A stretch of 64,000 nucleotides of DNA. It comes from Mytilus edulis (Eukaryota; Mollusca; Bivalvia; Mytilida; Mytilidae). Location of the stretch: contig NC_092348.1 in the NCBI RefSeq assembly GCF_963676685.1, positions 23,473,386-23,537,385 of the forward strand, given 5' to 3'. The notes under the pieces were generated by a model. It saw nothing but the letters and a program-made list of their open reading frames with translations, searched no databases and had not been told where the DNA came from. This document shows, piece after piece, positions 32,401 to 43,400 of the stretch (position 1 is the first letter of the stretch; each line of letters begins with the position of its first letter). The position numbers and the translations under genes were made by a program.

Positions 32401-35400
32401 GATTTGACCTATCTATCTAGATAAGTAATCATTATTGTATGATGATGGACATTTTTATTTTACAGGAAAGGTTGTAAACCATTGGCCATGTAATCCAGAG
32501 AGAATCATGATAGCCCACAGACCAACAGAGAGAGAAATCATGTCATATGGTAGTGGGTATGGTGGAAACTCTCTACTGGGAAAGAAATGTTTTGCCCTAA
32601 GAATAGCCAGTGTAATAGCTAGAGACGAAGGGTGGCTTGCAGAACATATGTTGGTAAGTTCTTAGAATAGCCAGTGTAATTGCTAGAGATGAAGGGTGGC
32701 TTGCAGAACATATGTTGGTAAGTTCTTGAATTGAAGTTTTAATTGGAGCAAGAGTTGGTAGCAAGTGGAAGACCTGTTGATAATGACTTCCAGTGTGATT
32801 ACTGTTGGACTCTCCAGTATAATTACTATTAGACTATCCAGTATAATTACCATTAGACTATCCAGTATGCTTATTTTTAGGCAATCCAGTATGATTACTC
32901 TTAGACTACTTCGTTTAACTTCTGTTAGACTATCCAGTTTGATTACTTTAAGACTACTTTGTTTAATTTCTGTTAGACTCAGGTATAATTACCATTAGAC
33001 TGTCCAGTATGAATACTCTTAGACTATCCAATACTCTTACTCTTAGACAATCCAGTATGAATACTCTTAGACTATCCAATACTCTTAATCTTAGACAATC
33101 CAGTATGATTACTCTTAGACTATCCATTATGACTACTCTTAGACTATCCAGTATGAATACTCTTATACTATCCAGTCTGATTATTCTTATACTATCCAGT
33201 ATGAGTACTCTTAGACTATCTAGTATGTTTACTCTTAGACAATCAAGTATGATTACTCTTCGACAATCAAGAATGCTTACTCTTTGACTACTTCATTTAA
33301 CTTCTGTTAGACTATCCAGTATGATTACTTTAAGACTACTTTGTTTAATTTCTGTTAGACTACCCAGTATGATTATCCTCAGACTATTCAGTATTCAATA
33401 TTTTTTTGCTGTAATGAAAACTGCTGGAAAAGTTATGATTTTACAGTACTTTCAATACTTATTAGAACAGAAAATAGAACTATTTACTGGAAAGTTAACA
33501 TTTTGGATTCTCCTAAAGATCTCATGGAAGTGCAAATTCAATTATCTTTTAAAATGTAGAATATGAAGATTAAAATTCATTGTCTATTTTTTTTCTCCAG
33601 ATTATGGGACTTAAAAATGATAAGACAGGTGATGAAAAATTCATTTGTGCAGCATTTCCCAGTGCTTGTGGTAAGACTAACTTAGCCATGTTACAACCAT
33701 CTGTACCTGGATACACAGTCAGAGTAGTAGGTAAGTCAGGGAAACAATATTTTATAAGTGACAAACTGAGCATTTTTTTTTTAAAGTATTGAGTCTAGGA
33801 AAAAGATCTGTAGAATGTAATGTACTTTTTATGCCTGTGATATATCTGAAGCGTGATATATCTGAAGCATGATATATCTGAAGCATGGTTTATCTTCAGC
33901 TTTTGTAGCATTTATTATGCTTTTTGCAGCATTTGACTAACACTTCAGTGAAATATTTGGTAAACTATTTTTACATTTACACTAGCCTTCCTTAATGTCT
34001 GTTGTCATATAGAAAAAGAATTTTTATTTCCTATTCTCAGAATATGGATCCGGATTATGCATTATAAATTTCTACTTTTTAAGTGAATCATGTTATCAAA
34101 CAAAAATCAAATACTTTGATAGTTATAATCTTCTGTTTCAGGTGATGATATTGCATGGCTTAAGTTTGACAAAGAGGGTACCCTGAGAGCCATCAATCCT
34201 GAGGCTGGATTCTTTGGCGTAGCACCTGGTACAAACTTTAAAACCAACCCCAATGCCATGAAGACATTCCAGAAAAACTCTATATTTACCAATGTAGCCG
34301 AGACTGCTGATGGAGGATTTTACTGGGAAGGCATGGAGGATGAAGTAGACAAGGTATTTATCCATTTGTATGACCTTTCAACAATAGTTTTGAATCAGTC
34401 CATCCTGTTTTCCTAGATGTATATATCGGTTTGCTAAAGTATTGTGCTTAAAGTAGCAATCTGTAATTCATTGTAGGAAAGCAACGATGTTCAATTTTAA
34501 ATTACCAAGTACTGTTCACTACAGTATATCAAACAATTTGATAAATACAACCTACTTTTTTTTGCATAGGTCCTTTTTATATGACAGTAATTTTTGTATG
34601 CCCTACCTACAATAGTAGAGGGCATTATGTTTTCTGGTCTATGGGTCCGTTCATTCGTCTGTTCTTTCGTTTGTTCGTCCATCCGTTTGTTTGTCCGTTC
34701 TTCCCGATTCAGGGTTAAGTTTTTGGTCAAGGTAGTTTTTGAGGAAGTTAAAGTCCAGTCCACTCAACTTGAAACTTAGAACACATGTTCCCTATAATCT
34801 TTTTAATTTTAATGCCAAATTAGAATTTTTACCCCAATTTCACGGTCCACTGAACATAGGAAATGATAGTGCGAGTGGGGTATCTGTGTACTTAGGACAC
34901 ATTCTTGTTTTACCATGTATTAAGATTTTTGTTTTTGGGCCCCGTTATCAAATTGGTCCAAATTGACGTCTAAAAAGTCCAAAATTGATCATCAAAAATT
35001 GAATTCTTGGGGTTCTTTGATATGCTGAATCTAACCATGGATTTTAATGTTTCAGAGCTGTATCAAGCTTAAATGTTGTGTCCGTACTTGTCCCAATTGT
35101 TCAGGGTTTGACCTCTACAGTCGTATCAAACTGCAAATTTTATTATGGTAAATGTGTGAACTTTCACTTGAGCATCACTTTATATCATACATCAGCAGTT
35201 TCCAACTGATACCATTTCCTGATGGATAAATTTTTTTTGACATTGTGGTTAATAATTTGTAACTTCTTTCTTCAGAACATGATGATAACAACATGGTTGA
35301 ATAAAAAATGGCAGATCGGAGCCCCAGGAAAGGCAGCACATCCTAATTCAAGATTTACTGCCCCTGCTAGCCAGTGTCCTAATATACATCCTGATTGGGA

Positions 35401-38400
35401 GAAACCAGAGGGAGTACCTATTTCTGCAATAATCTTTGGTGGAAGGAGACCTACAGGTAAGGTTGAGACTAGAGGGAGTTCCTATCTCAGTATTTATCTT
35501 TGTGGGAATTTTACGAGTAATTTTATGCATTGCTGACAAAAGACCAAAACTACTTTACTGGAACAACTTTGTTGTTGAATATATTTGCATGCATGACAGT
35601 CAATGGTTATTTTGTAGAAACTTTTATAATGCATTATGCTTTTTAAGAGAACTAAAGTTTTCAAAAGCCAACACAAATAAAAGTTTCTGTTCTCTTTCCT
35701 CAATATTTAAGTCATTTTTTGTTTTACTTGGTTATAGGTGTACCATTGGTGTTTGAGACTTTCAGCTGGCAGCATGGAGTGTCTGTGGGAGCCTGTGTCA
35801 AGTCTGAAGCTACTGCTGCAGCTGAATTTAAAGGTAATCAAATTTATAACAAACCATGATAATATAGTGTAAATAATATAATTTTGTAGGTACAAGTGTT
35901 TGTTAGTTCTCTTCTTATTTAGCAATTTTACTCATAAGTATAACAAAATTAGAGAAAAAATAATAGGGTCAAATTGGAAAGCATAACAATTTCTATCTAT
36001 CCTGAAAATTGTGGGAAAATGTGCCTTCATGCAAATAAGCCATATCTTTTGGAGTTTTTGCTGCTGAAATGCTGAATTTAACCAGTTTTCTTATGAAAAA
36101 TTAATTATGGATTTTGGGATGTACAGCAGTCGAGCTGGATTTTAACTGGTTTATTTTTGTGGTTGTGGCTGTTATCTTAAAAAAAAAAATGTAGACACTG
36201 GGTTAAACATGTTAATTGCATACATAATCAGCAAAACAAGTGAAACTATATTATGTGTATATAAATGCAATAATTAGGAAACTCACAATTTTTTTCAACA
36301 GTTGAGCATTAGACAGTCACACTGTGCCTTTGTAATTTAAAAGACCACATTCATTTCAATTAAAAGATTTAAAATTAAATAGTTAAAAATCCATGTATTA
36401 AGGATTGTTTCATTATATGTCTTGTATTTCAGGAAAGATGATCATGCATGATCCAATGGCTATGAGGCCATTTATGGGGTACAACTTTGGAAATTATCTA
36501 AAGCACTGGTTGAATTTGGAAGCCAAACCACACACGGTAGGAAAGAAAATGTAGTCTGCTACTCAAAAAATCTCATAATTCACTTTGTACTGATTCTTGG
36601 AAGTATTGTTTAGACACAGCATAATTTCCCTGAAAAAGATGCCCCAATATCGTTGTGTATTTTGATAGTTAAGGATATGAAAACTTTTTTTGGGGACCTC
36701 AGTATCTTTGAAATGTTTAACTTGACCTTAAATTGTTTAAGCCAACTTTCAAGTACTTCTTTTTTTTTTGGGGGGGGGGGGGGGGGAAGGGGGGGGGGTT
36801 GACTTTAACATTACAAAATGACCTTGAGTTATGTGTTTTTATGAGGATCAACATAGATATGTATAGTTAGTTTTGATTAATGTTTTCATGTAATTCAGTT
36901 AAAAATAGATACAAACTTTATAATTTATTGATCTAATATTGTAACAATACTATGAGTTTCTTGGTAAGGATACATTTCTTTGGCTATAAAAGTGGCAGTG
37001 ATATAACTTTGAACTTTTTCAGGTTCCTAAAATCTTCCATGTGAACTGGTTCCGAGTAGATGAAGAAGGAGAATTCCTGTGGCCAGGTTTTGGAGATAAT
37101 ATCCGTGTATTGGATTGGGTATTAAGAAGATGTGCTGGAGAGGAAGGCATTGCTGAGAAAACTCCTGTAGGGTATATACCCAAGAAAGGTAAATACTGAT
37201 GTTATGTTTGGGGAAAAAAACCCAATAGGAAATGTTCTAAACAAGGATGATTATTGGCAGATAGAAATTGCTCTTACTGCCATAGCTTATATACCTATGA
37301 AAGGTATATATTGGCACAAAAAAATGGCATATGTTATAGAAATGGCTTATATACAATGAAGAGAATAATACTTGCAGAGAGAAATACCTATACTGACATA
37401 CTACTCTGTACAAAGATAGGTAAACTATTGGCCCAAAAGTAACTTATAATGCCATGGCTTAATTATATAACCCAAATATATGTCAACACTGACATTAAAA
37501 AAAAAAGAAGACTGGCTCACCATTCAAAGAAAAAATTATTGAGAAAGGAGTAAGTTCGGTAAGGGCCATATTTGGCCCCAATTATAAAGTTCATAGTTAC
37601 AAGACAATAAATGTTTTAAGTTGCCTTAAAGACATGTTAGAAAGTTAAACAGAACTGGTTTTGTCAAAGTTTAATTCTAACACGTTGATTTTTACATCCA
37701 AAAAAGGTCAAGATAAGGGATTTTGGTGAAATTTGACAAAATCAGCTAGATTTCAACCAAATAAAGGACCAGGAAACATAGAGCGCAGGCTTCGACAAGC
37801 TTAAGATTCAAATAAGACATGTGATATGTCTTCACAAACATTATTTTAAAAGATCTTTGTTGTCGACGTATGCGCTCTATGTTTCCTGTCCAATAATCTA
37901 TGGAAATTCACCCATTTTCATTGATTTTTTCGTGAAAAATCAATATGAGTACAACTTGTGACGTCATAATGAAACGCAGAAACGTAAAATTTTCAACAAA
38001 ATGGTTTATATCCTAGCTAGTCAATGTATTAGCTATAATTTATCGTGATATTGGTCGATAAATCCGAATTTGAAATTTACGCTAAAAAAGGGGGCCATTT
38101 TAGGACCTTATCGAACATACTCCTTTATCTCTCTAACTTGATGAAATATACATTACCCAGTAATCAATATGCTGAAGACCAAAAAGTTTTGGAAAACTTT
38201 GCAAAAAAACTGTTGGTGCTTTAAATAGAATAGAAGTGCAAAAGTATATGTAATTGTTTTTGGATATATTTTTCAGAATCATTTAATTTGACCAACCTTG
38301 GTGATCTTAAATGGGATGAACTGTTCAGTATTCCTAAGTACTATTGGCTGGATGACATCAGAGAGAGTAAGAGATTCTTAGAAGATCAAGTAGGAACAGA

Positions 38401-38464
38401 TGTACCACAAGTTATCTGGGATGAATTGGATGAACAAGAAAAGAGACTGCGAGATTTACTGTAA
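29284..38464 (+). CDS. PCK: Phosphoenolpyruvate carboxykinase (GTP), gene 2, complete
   Basis: This is the second, tandem PEPCK. The coding exons are 29284-29448, 30005-30126, 30927-31111, 31366-31569, 32466-32653, 33601-33730, 34142-34353, 35276-35456, 35738-35833, 36433-36536, 37023-37188 and 38277-38464. They sum to 1941 nt, or 646 residues, and all junctions are in frame. Key residues are present: Arg108, Tyr257, Lys266, His286, loop FPSACGKTN 307-315 with Cys311, GDD 332-334, Arg428 and Arg459. It differs from gene 1 in its N-terminus ([11 protein letters not shown]..., no basic presequence, so probably cytosolic), in [10 protein letters not shown] instead of [10 protein letters not shown], and in six private introns. 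The start is the first ATG after an acceptor-like TTTCAG at 29265; a noncoding first exon ending near 28376 is possible. Confidence 0.95.
30005..30126 (+). CDS. PCK: PEPCK gene 2, exon 2 (residues 56-95)
   Basis: The exon encodes [20 protein letters not shown] and ends in the codon of Cys96 (ENC). The preceding intron is private to gene 2; the following one is shared with gene 1. Confidence 0.94.
30409..30613. mobile_element. MITE in gene 2 intron 2
   Basis: Ends TACTGTATAATTCAGAAATT and CAATAATTTCTGAATTTACA are inverted, flanked by TA. The interior has ATTATTGCGATTTTTC and CGAGTCGCATAATTCGCATT. A related fragment (GAATTATTGCGATTTAAG) lies near 55555. Confidence 0.7.
30927..31111 (+). CDS. 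PCK: PEPCK gene 2, exon 3 (residues 97-157)
   Basis: The exon encodes [17 protein letters not shown] with Arg108 and ends at PGCMK. It is 185 nt long with the same phases as gene 1. Confidence 0.96.
31366..31569 (+). CDS. PCK: PEPCK gene 2, exon 4 (residues 159-225)
   Basis: The exon encodes [20 protein letters not shown] and SVGCPRPVE. It is 204 nt long, as in gene 1, with donor C|GTGAGT. Confidence 0.96.
32466..32653 (+). CDS. PCK: PEPCK gene 2, exon 5 (residues 227-288)
   Basis: The exon carries [19 protein letters not shown] (Tyr257, Lys266) and EHML (His286). The last 54 nt of the exon plus its donor are repeated in tandem just downstream (32664-32727); using the second donor would add an in-frame TAG, so the first donor must be the productive one. 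Confidence 0.95.
32600..32727 (+). repeat. 64-bp tandem duplication of exon 5 end and donor
   Basis: 32600-32663 (the last 54 nt of exon 5 plus GTAAGTTCTT) is repeated at 32664-32727 with two substitutions. Two identical donors compete, but only the first keeps the frame open. Confidence 0.93.
32806..33390. repeat. 24-bp minisatellite in gene 2 intron 5
   Basis: About 24 degenerate copies of GACTATCCAGTATGATTACTCTTA lie between exons 5 and 6. The open frames across it are repeat artefacts. Confidence 0.9.
33601..33730 (+). CDS. PCK: PEPCK gene 2, exon 6 (kinase loop, residues 289-331)
   Basis: The exon encodes [14 protein letters not shown] and the phosphate loop FPSACGKTN with Cys311. It ends within Gly332 of GDD, an intron position not found in gene 1. 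Confidence 0.96.
34142..34353 (+). CDS. PCK: PEPCK gene 2, exon 7 (residues 333-402)
   Basis: The exon encodes [27 protein letters not shown] and [17 protein letters not shown]. It runs through the site where gene 1 has its Gly372 intron and ends in phase 0 at AAG|GTATTT. Confidence 0.95.
34590..35180 (+). repeat. Dispersed repeat in gene 2 intron 7
   Basis: It begins with a CCGTTCATTCGTCTGTTC-type degenerate run, then GTCAAGGTAGTTTTTGAGGA and AACTTGAAACTTAGAACACA. I recognise this as an abundant bivalve repeat from memory. The short open frames inside are not genes. Confidence 0.55.
35276..35456 (+). CDS. PCK: PEPCK gene 2, exon 8 (residues 403-462)
   Basis: The exon encodes [26 protein letters not shown] (Arg428) and FGGRRPT (Arg459). 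A decayed copy of its 3' end follows in the intron at about 35465-35521. Confidence 0.95.
35738..35833 (+). CDS. PCK: PEPCK gene 2, exon 9 (residues 464-494)
   Basis: This 96-nt exon encodes [17 protein letters not shown] and [10 protein letters not shown]. It is too short to form a long open frame on its own but matches the family exactly at this point. Confidence 0.95.
36433..36536 (+). CDS. PCK: PEPCK gene 2, exon 10 (residues 496-529)
   Basis: The exon encodes [19 protein letters not shown] and [13 protein letters not shown], with donor ACG|GTAGGA. It is repeated at 45145-45248 in the contig-overlap copy. Confidence 0.95.
37023..37188 (+). CDS. PCK: PEPCK gene 2, exon 11 (residues 530-584)
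   Basis: The exon encodes [31 protein letters not shown] and TPVGYIPKK. The donor is AAAG|GTAAAT. The overlap copy at 45736 has lost this donor (GT reads CT). Confidence 0.95.
37545..38126. mobile_element. 580-bp TIR element in gene 2 intron 11
   Basis: Ends AAGGAGTAAGTTCGGTAAGG and, inverted, AAGGAGTATGTTCGATAAGG. Inside, GGAAACATAGAGCGCA and TGCGCTCTATGTTTCC form a second inverted pair about 100 bp apart. The mirrored copy at about 46257-46840 is in the overlap block. Confidence 0.7.
38277..38464 (+). CDS. PCK: PEPCK gene 2, terminal coding exon 12 (residues 586-646)
   Basis: The exon encodes [20 protein letters not shown] to the C-terminal helix [10 protein letters not shown] and stops at TAA 38462-38464. 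Confidence 0.95.
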
Positions 38465-40263
38465 AACATTTTGTTGATCAGTAGACCATATCTTCCAAAT
38501 GTTTTGAGTTAAGGTTACTGAAGTGTTTGGTGACTTTTTCACAGTATACATTAGTTAGCGGAGTGGAGTGGTGATAATAAATCAAAATATCTTTTTTGTT
38601 GTTATTTGTTAAAGACATATATTTTATATGCATTGTTAAAGATGCAATACAAGTGCTTGTAGTAGATAAAGAAATATTTATCAGATTAAATGTTGACTTT
38701 TAAGTATATGCATGTTATATAGTTGTTTGCTACAATTCTTATCATTAAAATGTCTCAGATTATTGGATCATTTTATGTTTGATCCTATGATCTAACATGT
38801 ATTTGTTAATTTTTTTCACACGTTGGATGAAAAACATATCAACTTTTTAATTAAGAAAGGATATAAATTTGAATAATTTCGAAACTGAATTTAATTCTTC
38901 TTTTTTAATATTTTATTTTTTACTGTAATCTGAATTATGAAATGAAAAAAATTATAGTTACAAATGTTTTAAAATGTTTGCATAATTCAAAGGTTTTCTC
39001 ATATTTTTATGTTTGACTTCTTTTTTAAGAAAATATGCCAAATCCAAGCTTGTATGTGTGGCATTATGGTACCATATTTTTATGTTTTATTTTTAGTACA
39101 GTTTTGTTTTATGTCATACAAGAGCTTACTAAATGTGGCATTATGGAATGTTACACCATATTTTTATCTGTAGGAGTTTTAAAGGTTATACTGTTATAAG
39201 TATTTTCAAGGTATATCGATCATAATTGAAATCCCAAGAGATAATCATTACATATCGGATTGTTAAATCCTTAGTTAGTCGATCAGTTGGTGCTATAAGT
39301 ATAAAATTTACAAATGACCATTCCACTGTGATTTTATAAAGCTTAAGATATCATTTTAGATCCTTCTTTCTCTAAAAAATCTGATAAAAAAATGGTTTAA
39401 GATTTTATTTTTATAATGATATCGATTTAAATATCAGATATTCTTGAAATTTGTCACAAATAATTGTGTTTTGGCTTTCTGGGAATAAATCCAATTTCTG
39501 TTAATTTTAAAAACTATGATTTTATAGCTTAAGCTTTGATATATACAGAATAGCTAGCTTCTAAAAGCCATTGTTTAATTGCAGACCATTCTTGCAGTAT
39601 ATATAGATTGCAATTTTTATTATACATGTATATACATTTATGGATGAGACTTTTACTCTCATAGAATACCCGGTATTATGCATTACGTTATATTTAGTCA
39701 TTATACATATTTGTTTTATCAACTTTCTTTTTGATTTGTTGATTGATTTTGTTAGATATAGTTATTCCATAAAACATTTCAAATGTAAAAGTTTGTTAAT
39801 TGATATAATAATTGAAGTTTTTATAGAAGACAGTATACTGCATATTCATAAATTTTTGTGAAAAATGTGAGTATCGCAATAATAAGAACTAGCAATTTGT
39901 TATCTGTGTGCAGCCTTTCCAAAATTTGCAATAACTAATCTTGCATTTATGTCAATTCTTCAAAAAATGCAATCATAAATGCATACAATATTTGCATTTT
40001 TACATTAAGCTATGAACAATCAATAAATCTTTAGATGGTTTATTTATTACATTCCCTTTTCAGCAAGTGCATTTATCCTGCTGAAAACTTCAAAGTTTTC
40101 TGTGATTATTTTTTTTCTTTGTGCCATACAAAGCTTTAATATCATATTACTTGTTATTGTAAGAAATCTCTTATTTAATATTAATCTTATATAATTAAGG
40201 ATATACGTAATGGTTTCTTTATATTTATATTGTTACAATATTGTTATTATATGAGTGTGTATA

Positions 40264-40269
40264 AATAAA
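40264..40269 (+). other. Polyadenylation signal AATAAA, gene 2
   Basis: AATAAA is followed by a T/G-rich stretch (TTGTTTTTGTTG). If used, the 3' UTR is about 1.8 kb of AT-rich sequence (38465-40290) with no other gene visible. Confidence 0.5.
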
Positions 40270-40799
40270 GTAGTATTGCTTGCAGTTGTTTTTGTTGAAA
40301 TAATGGCCCTAAGATCTCTAGATATATTCTTTCTTTAATTTGTGTTTGGTTGCTGTCTCAAAGATATGTATCTTATTTTACGTACACATGTCTTTACTAT
40401 GTAATATTAACATACAAAGATGTGGAGTTAATTGTAACGAGACAGTAGCCAAACAGCACAAGTTTACCAAAACCATCAATGTAACAGTCCTCTAAAGTGA
40501 AAATTTGTTTAGCATTATTTGGGCACTATTTCCAATATTTCATGCTCTAGCAGCTCTGGATGATAATTCAATCAAATCTATTTTTCAAAGCAATCTCTGA
40601 TGATATATCAATAAAGCTTCATTACTATAGACTCCCTGTATAATTAAATAAGCTCAGTAACAAATCATTTGGTCACTGGTCAATATTTTCCTAAAATTCT
40701 ATGACATTGCCACTAAATTGTAAATTTCTTTAAGGCTTTAAAATAGGTAGTAGTTACAAAAGTAGTCATATGTTGTGGTGTCAAGGGGTCAAATGAGGA

Positions 40800-41060
40800 T
40801 ACTTGATTGATTGGTGTTTAATGAAACTTTAACCAATTTTGTATTTTTTTGTGGTGATCAATTTTTTGTTGGTAAAATAAGTCAAAGTGCTCAGAGAAAC
40901 CACGACCTTCTGCAGGAAAACTTGAAATCCTTGTCAATTAAAATTGGAGTCTAGTGCAGCACCCACATCCTAGATTTGACCTCATTACGATTACCTCAAT
41001 ATTGACAGGCTAATGACCCAGTAGTTGGATATCTTAGACCACTCCGCCACCTAGGCCCCT
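40800..41060 (-). mobile_element. tRNA-derived SINE, TTAAACACCAATCAATC type
   Basis: Minus-strand head GGGGCCTAGGTGGCGGAGTGG carries an A box; the B box is degraded. The body includes GTGGTTTCTCTGAGCAC and the 3' end is TTAAACACCAATCAATCAAG. A mirrored copy at about 49510-49773 belongs to the overlap block. Confidence 0.75.
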
Positions 41061-41204
41061 GATAAATATATAACAGATGGCCATAGTAATTTAAAAATAT
41101 CAAGTCAACAGCTGATTTATAAAATAATTGTTGATTGATTAGTCTACAATGAGTGCCTAAAAAAACTAAGAACAAGATACTTGTAGGTGAACAGCACTGC
41201 AAGC

Positions 41205-43400
41205 AAAGCAAATACACAAACAACAATAACAAAACAATGAAACAAACAATACTGACATGACAGATATACAGATACCATTCACAAAATAGATCAATCATGT
41301 GCACAAACAACATTGAACAAAAAAATAAGTGTACAAACACTGATACACTGTACTACACATATATACAAATAATACTTAGTAACAAGAAAAGAATACAGAG
41401 ACTGAATCACAACTATACAAATAACACTTAGTATCAAGATAAGTTTAAATTTATTTACAGTTATACAAATAATATTAGTAACAAGATAAGTAAACATAAT
41501 CGGACTAAAAGGTATACAAATAACACTGGCAATAAGACAAGTATACAGACAAGTACCACAGCTATACAAATAACACTAGTAACAAGATCAGTATACATTT
41601 ACAGTTATACAAAAAACATTAGTAACAAGATAAGTGCACAGAATTTTACCATAGGTATACAAATAACACTGGCAATAAGACAAGTAAACAGACAAGTACC
41701 ATAGCTATACAAATAACATTAGCAACAAGATAAGTGAATAGAATCTGACTAATAGGTATACAAATAACACAAGTAAACAGACAAGTACCATAGCTATACA
41801 AATAACATTAGCAACAAGATAAGTGACAGAATCGGACTAAAAGGTATACAAATAACACTTTTGATAAGATAGGTATATAGACACTAACACGAAGCTATAC
41901 AAATAAGACACATAACTAGATACTGACACAGCTATACAAACAACACTATTAACAAGATACATGTACAGACAATGACACATAGGTATACAAATAACAGGCA
42001 TAACGATATAAGTATACACATAGATATACAAATAAAACTAGTAATAAAAAAGATAAACAGACAAACAGCTATACAAACAACGTTGGTAAGAACATAAGTA
42101 AAGACACTGACACACAGATAAACAAAATTAATAACACTGGTAATAAAAAAGGTATACACACACACACACAGATATACAAATACCACTGGTAATAAAATAT
42201 GTATACACACACACACAAATATACAAATACCACTGGTAATAAAAATGGTATACAGACACACAGATATACAAATACTACTGGTAATAAAAAAAGGTATACA
42301 GACACACAGATATACAAATACCACTGGTAATAAAAAAGGTATACAGACACACAGATATACAAATACCACTGATAATAAAAAAAGGTACACAGACACACAG
42401 ATATACAAATACCACTGGTAATAAAAAAGGTATACAGACACACAGATATACAAATACCACTGGTAATAAAAAAAAAAGGCATACAGACACAGATATACAA
42501 ATACTGGTAATAAGAAAGGTATATATACACACAGATATACAAATACCACTGGTAATAAAAAAGGTATACAGACACACAGATATACAAATAACACTGGTAA
42601 TAAGAAAGGTATATAGACACAGATCTTAAAATAACACTGGTAATAAAAAAAATATACAGACAAACATGTATACAAATACAACTGGTAATAAGAAAGGTGT
42701 ATAGACACAGATATTAAAATAACACTGGTAATAAAAAAAATTATACAGACACACATGTATACAAATAACACTGGTAATAAGAAAGGTATATATACACACA
42801 GCCATACAAATAACAATGGTTAGAAGATAAGTATACAGACACTGACACATTGATAAAGAATAACACTGATAACAAGAAAGGTATACATACACTGACACAT
42901 AGCTATACAAATAACACTGGTACCAATTTATGCATACAGACAATGATACATCGGTATACAAATAACAATGGTAATACGATAGGTATACAGACACTGACAC
43001 ACATCTATACAAATAACACTGGTAAAGAGATAAATATACATACATTGACAGATAGGTATATAATAACACGAATAGCAATATAGGTATACAATAACACGAA
43101 TAGCAATATAGGTATATAATAACACGAATAGCAATATAGGTATACAATAACACGAATAGCAATATAGGTATACACTATCACTAATAGCATTATAGGTATA
43201 CAGACACTGACACACAGCTATACAAATAACACTGGTAACAAAATAAGTATACAGATAGGTATACAGCTATCATGGATAACAAGATAGGTGTACAGACACT
43301 GACACAGAGCTATACAAATAACACTGATAACAAAATAAGTATACAGACACTGACACACAGCTATACAAATAACACTGATAACATCCAGAACTGGGGAATA
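41205..43400. repeat. 45-bp minisatellite, with 27/28-bp sub-array
   Basis: Units such as GGTATACAGACACACAGAT...ACCACTGGTAATAAAAA of about 45 bp fill 2.2 kb; 43040-43190 is a sub-array of TAGGTATACAATAACACG units. Long hydrophobic minus-strand frames (YLCVCIPFLLPVVFV) are products of the repeat. The mirrored array at 49915-52110 is the overlap copy. Confidence 0.9.

Noticed and set aside
41932-42816. 294-codon minus-strand membrane-protein-like frame (and its copy at 50646-51530)
   Set aside because: It is produced by a stop-free 45-bp tandem repeat; overlapping frames in other registers are equally open and no gene signals are present.
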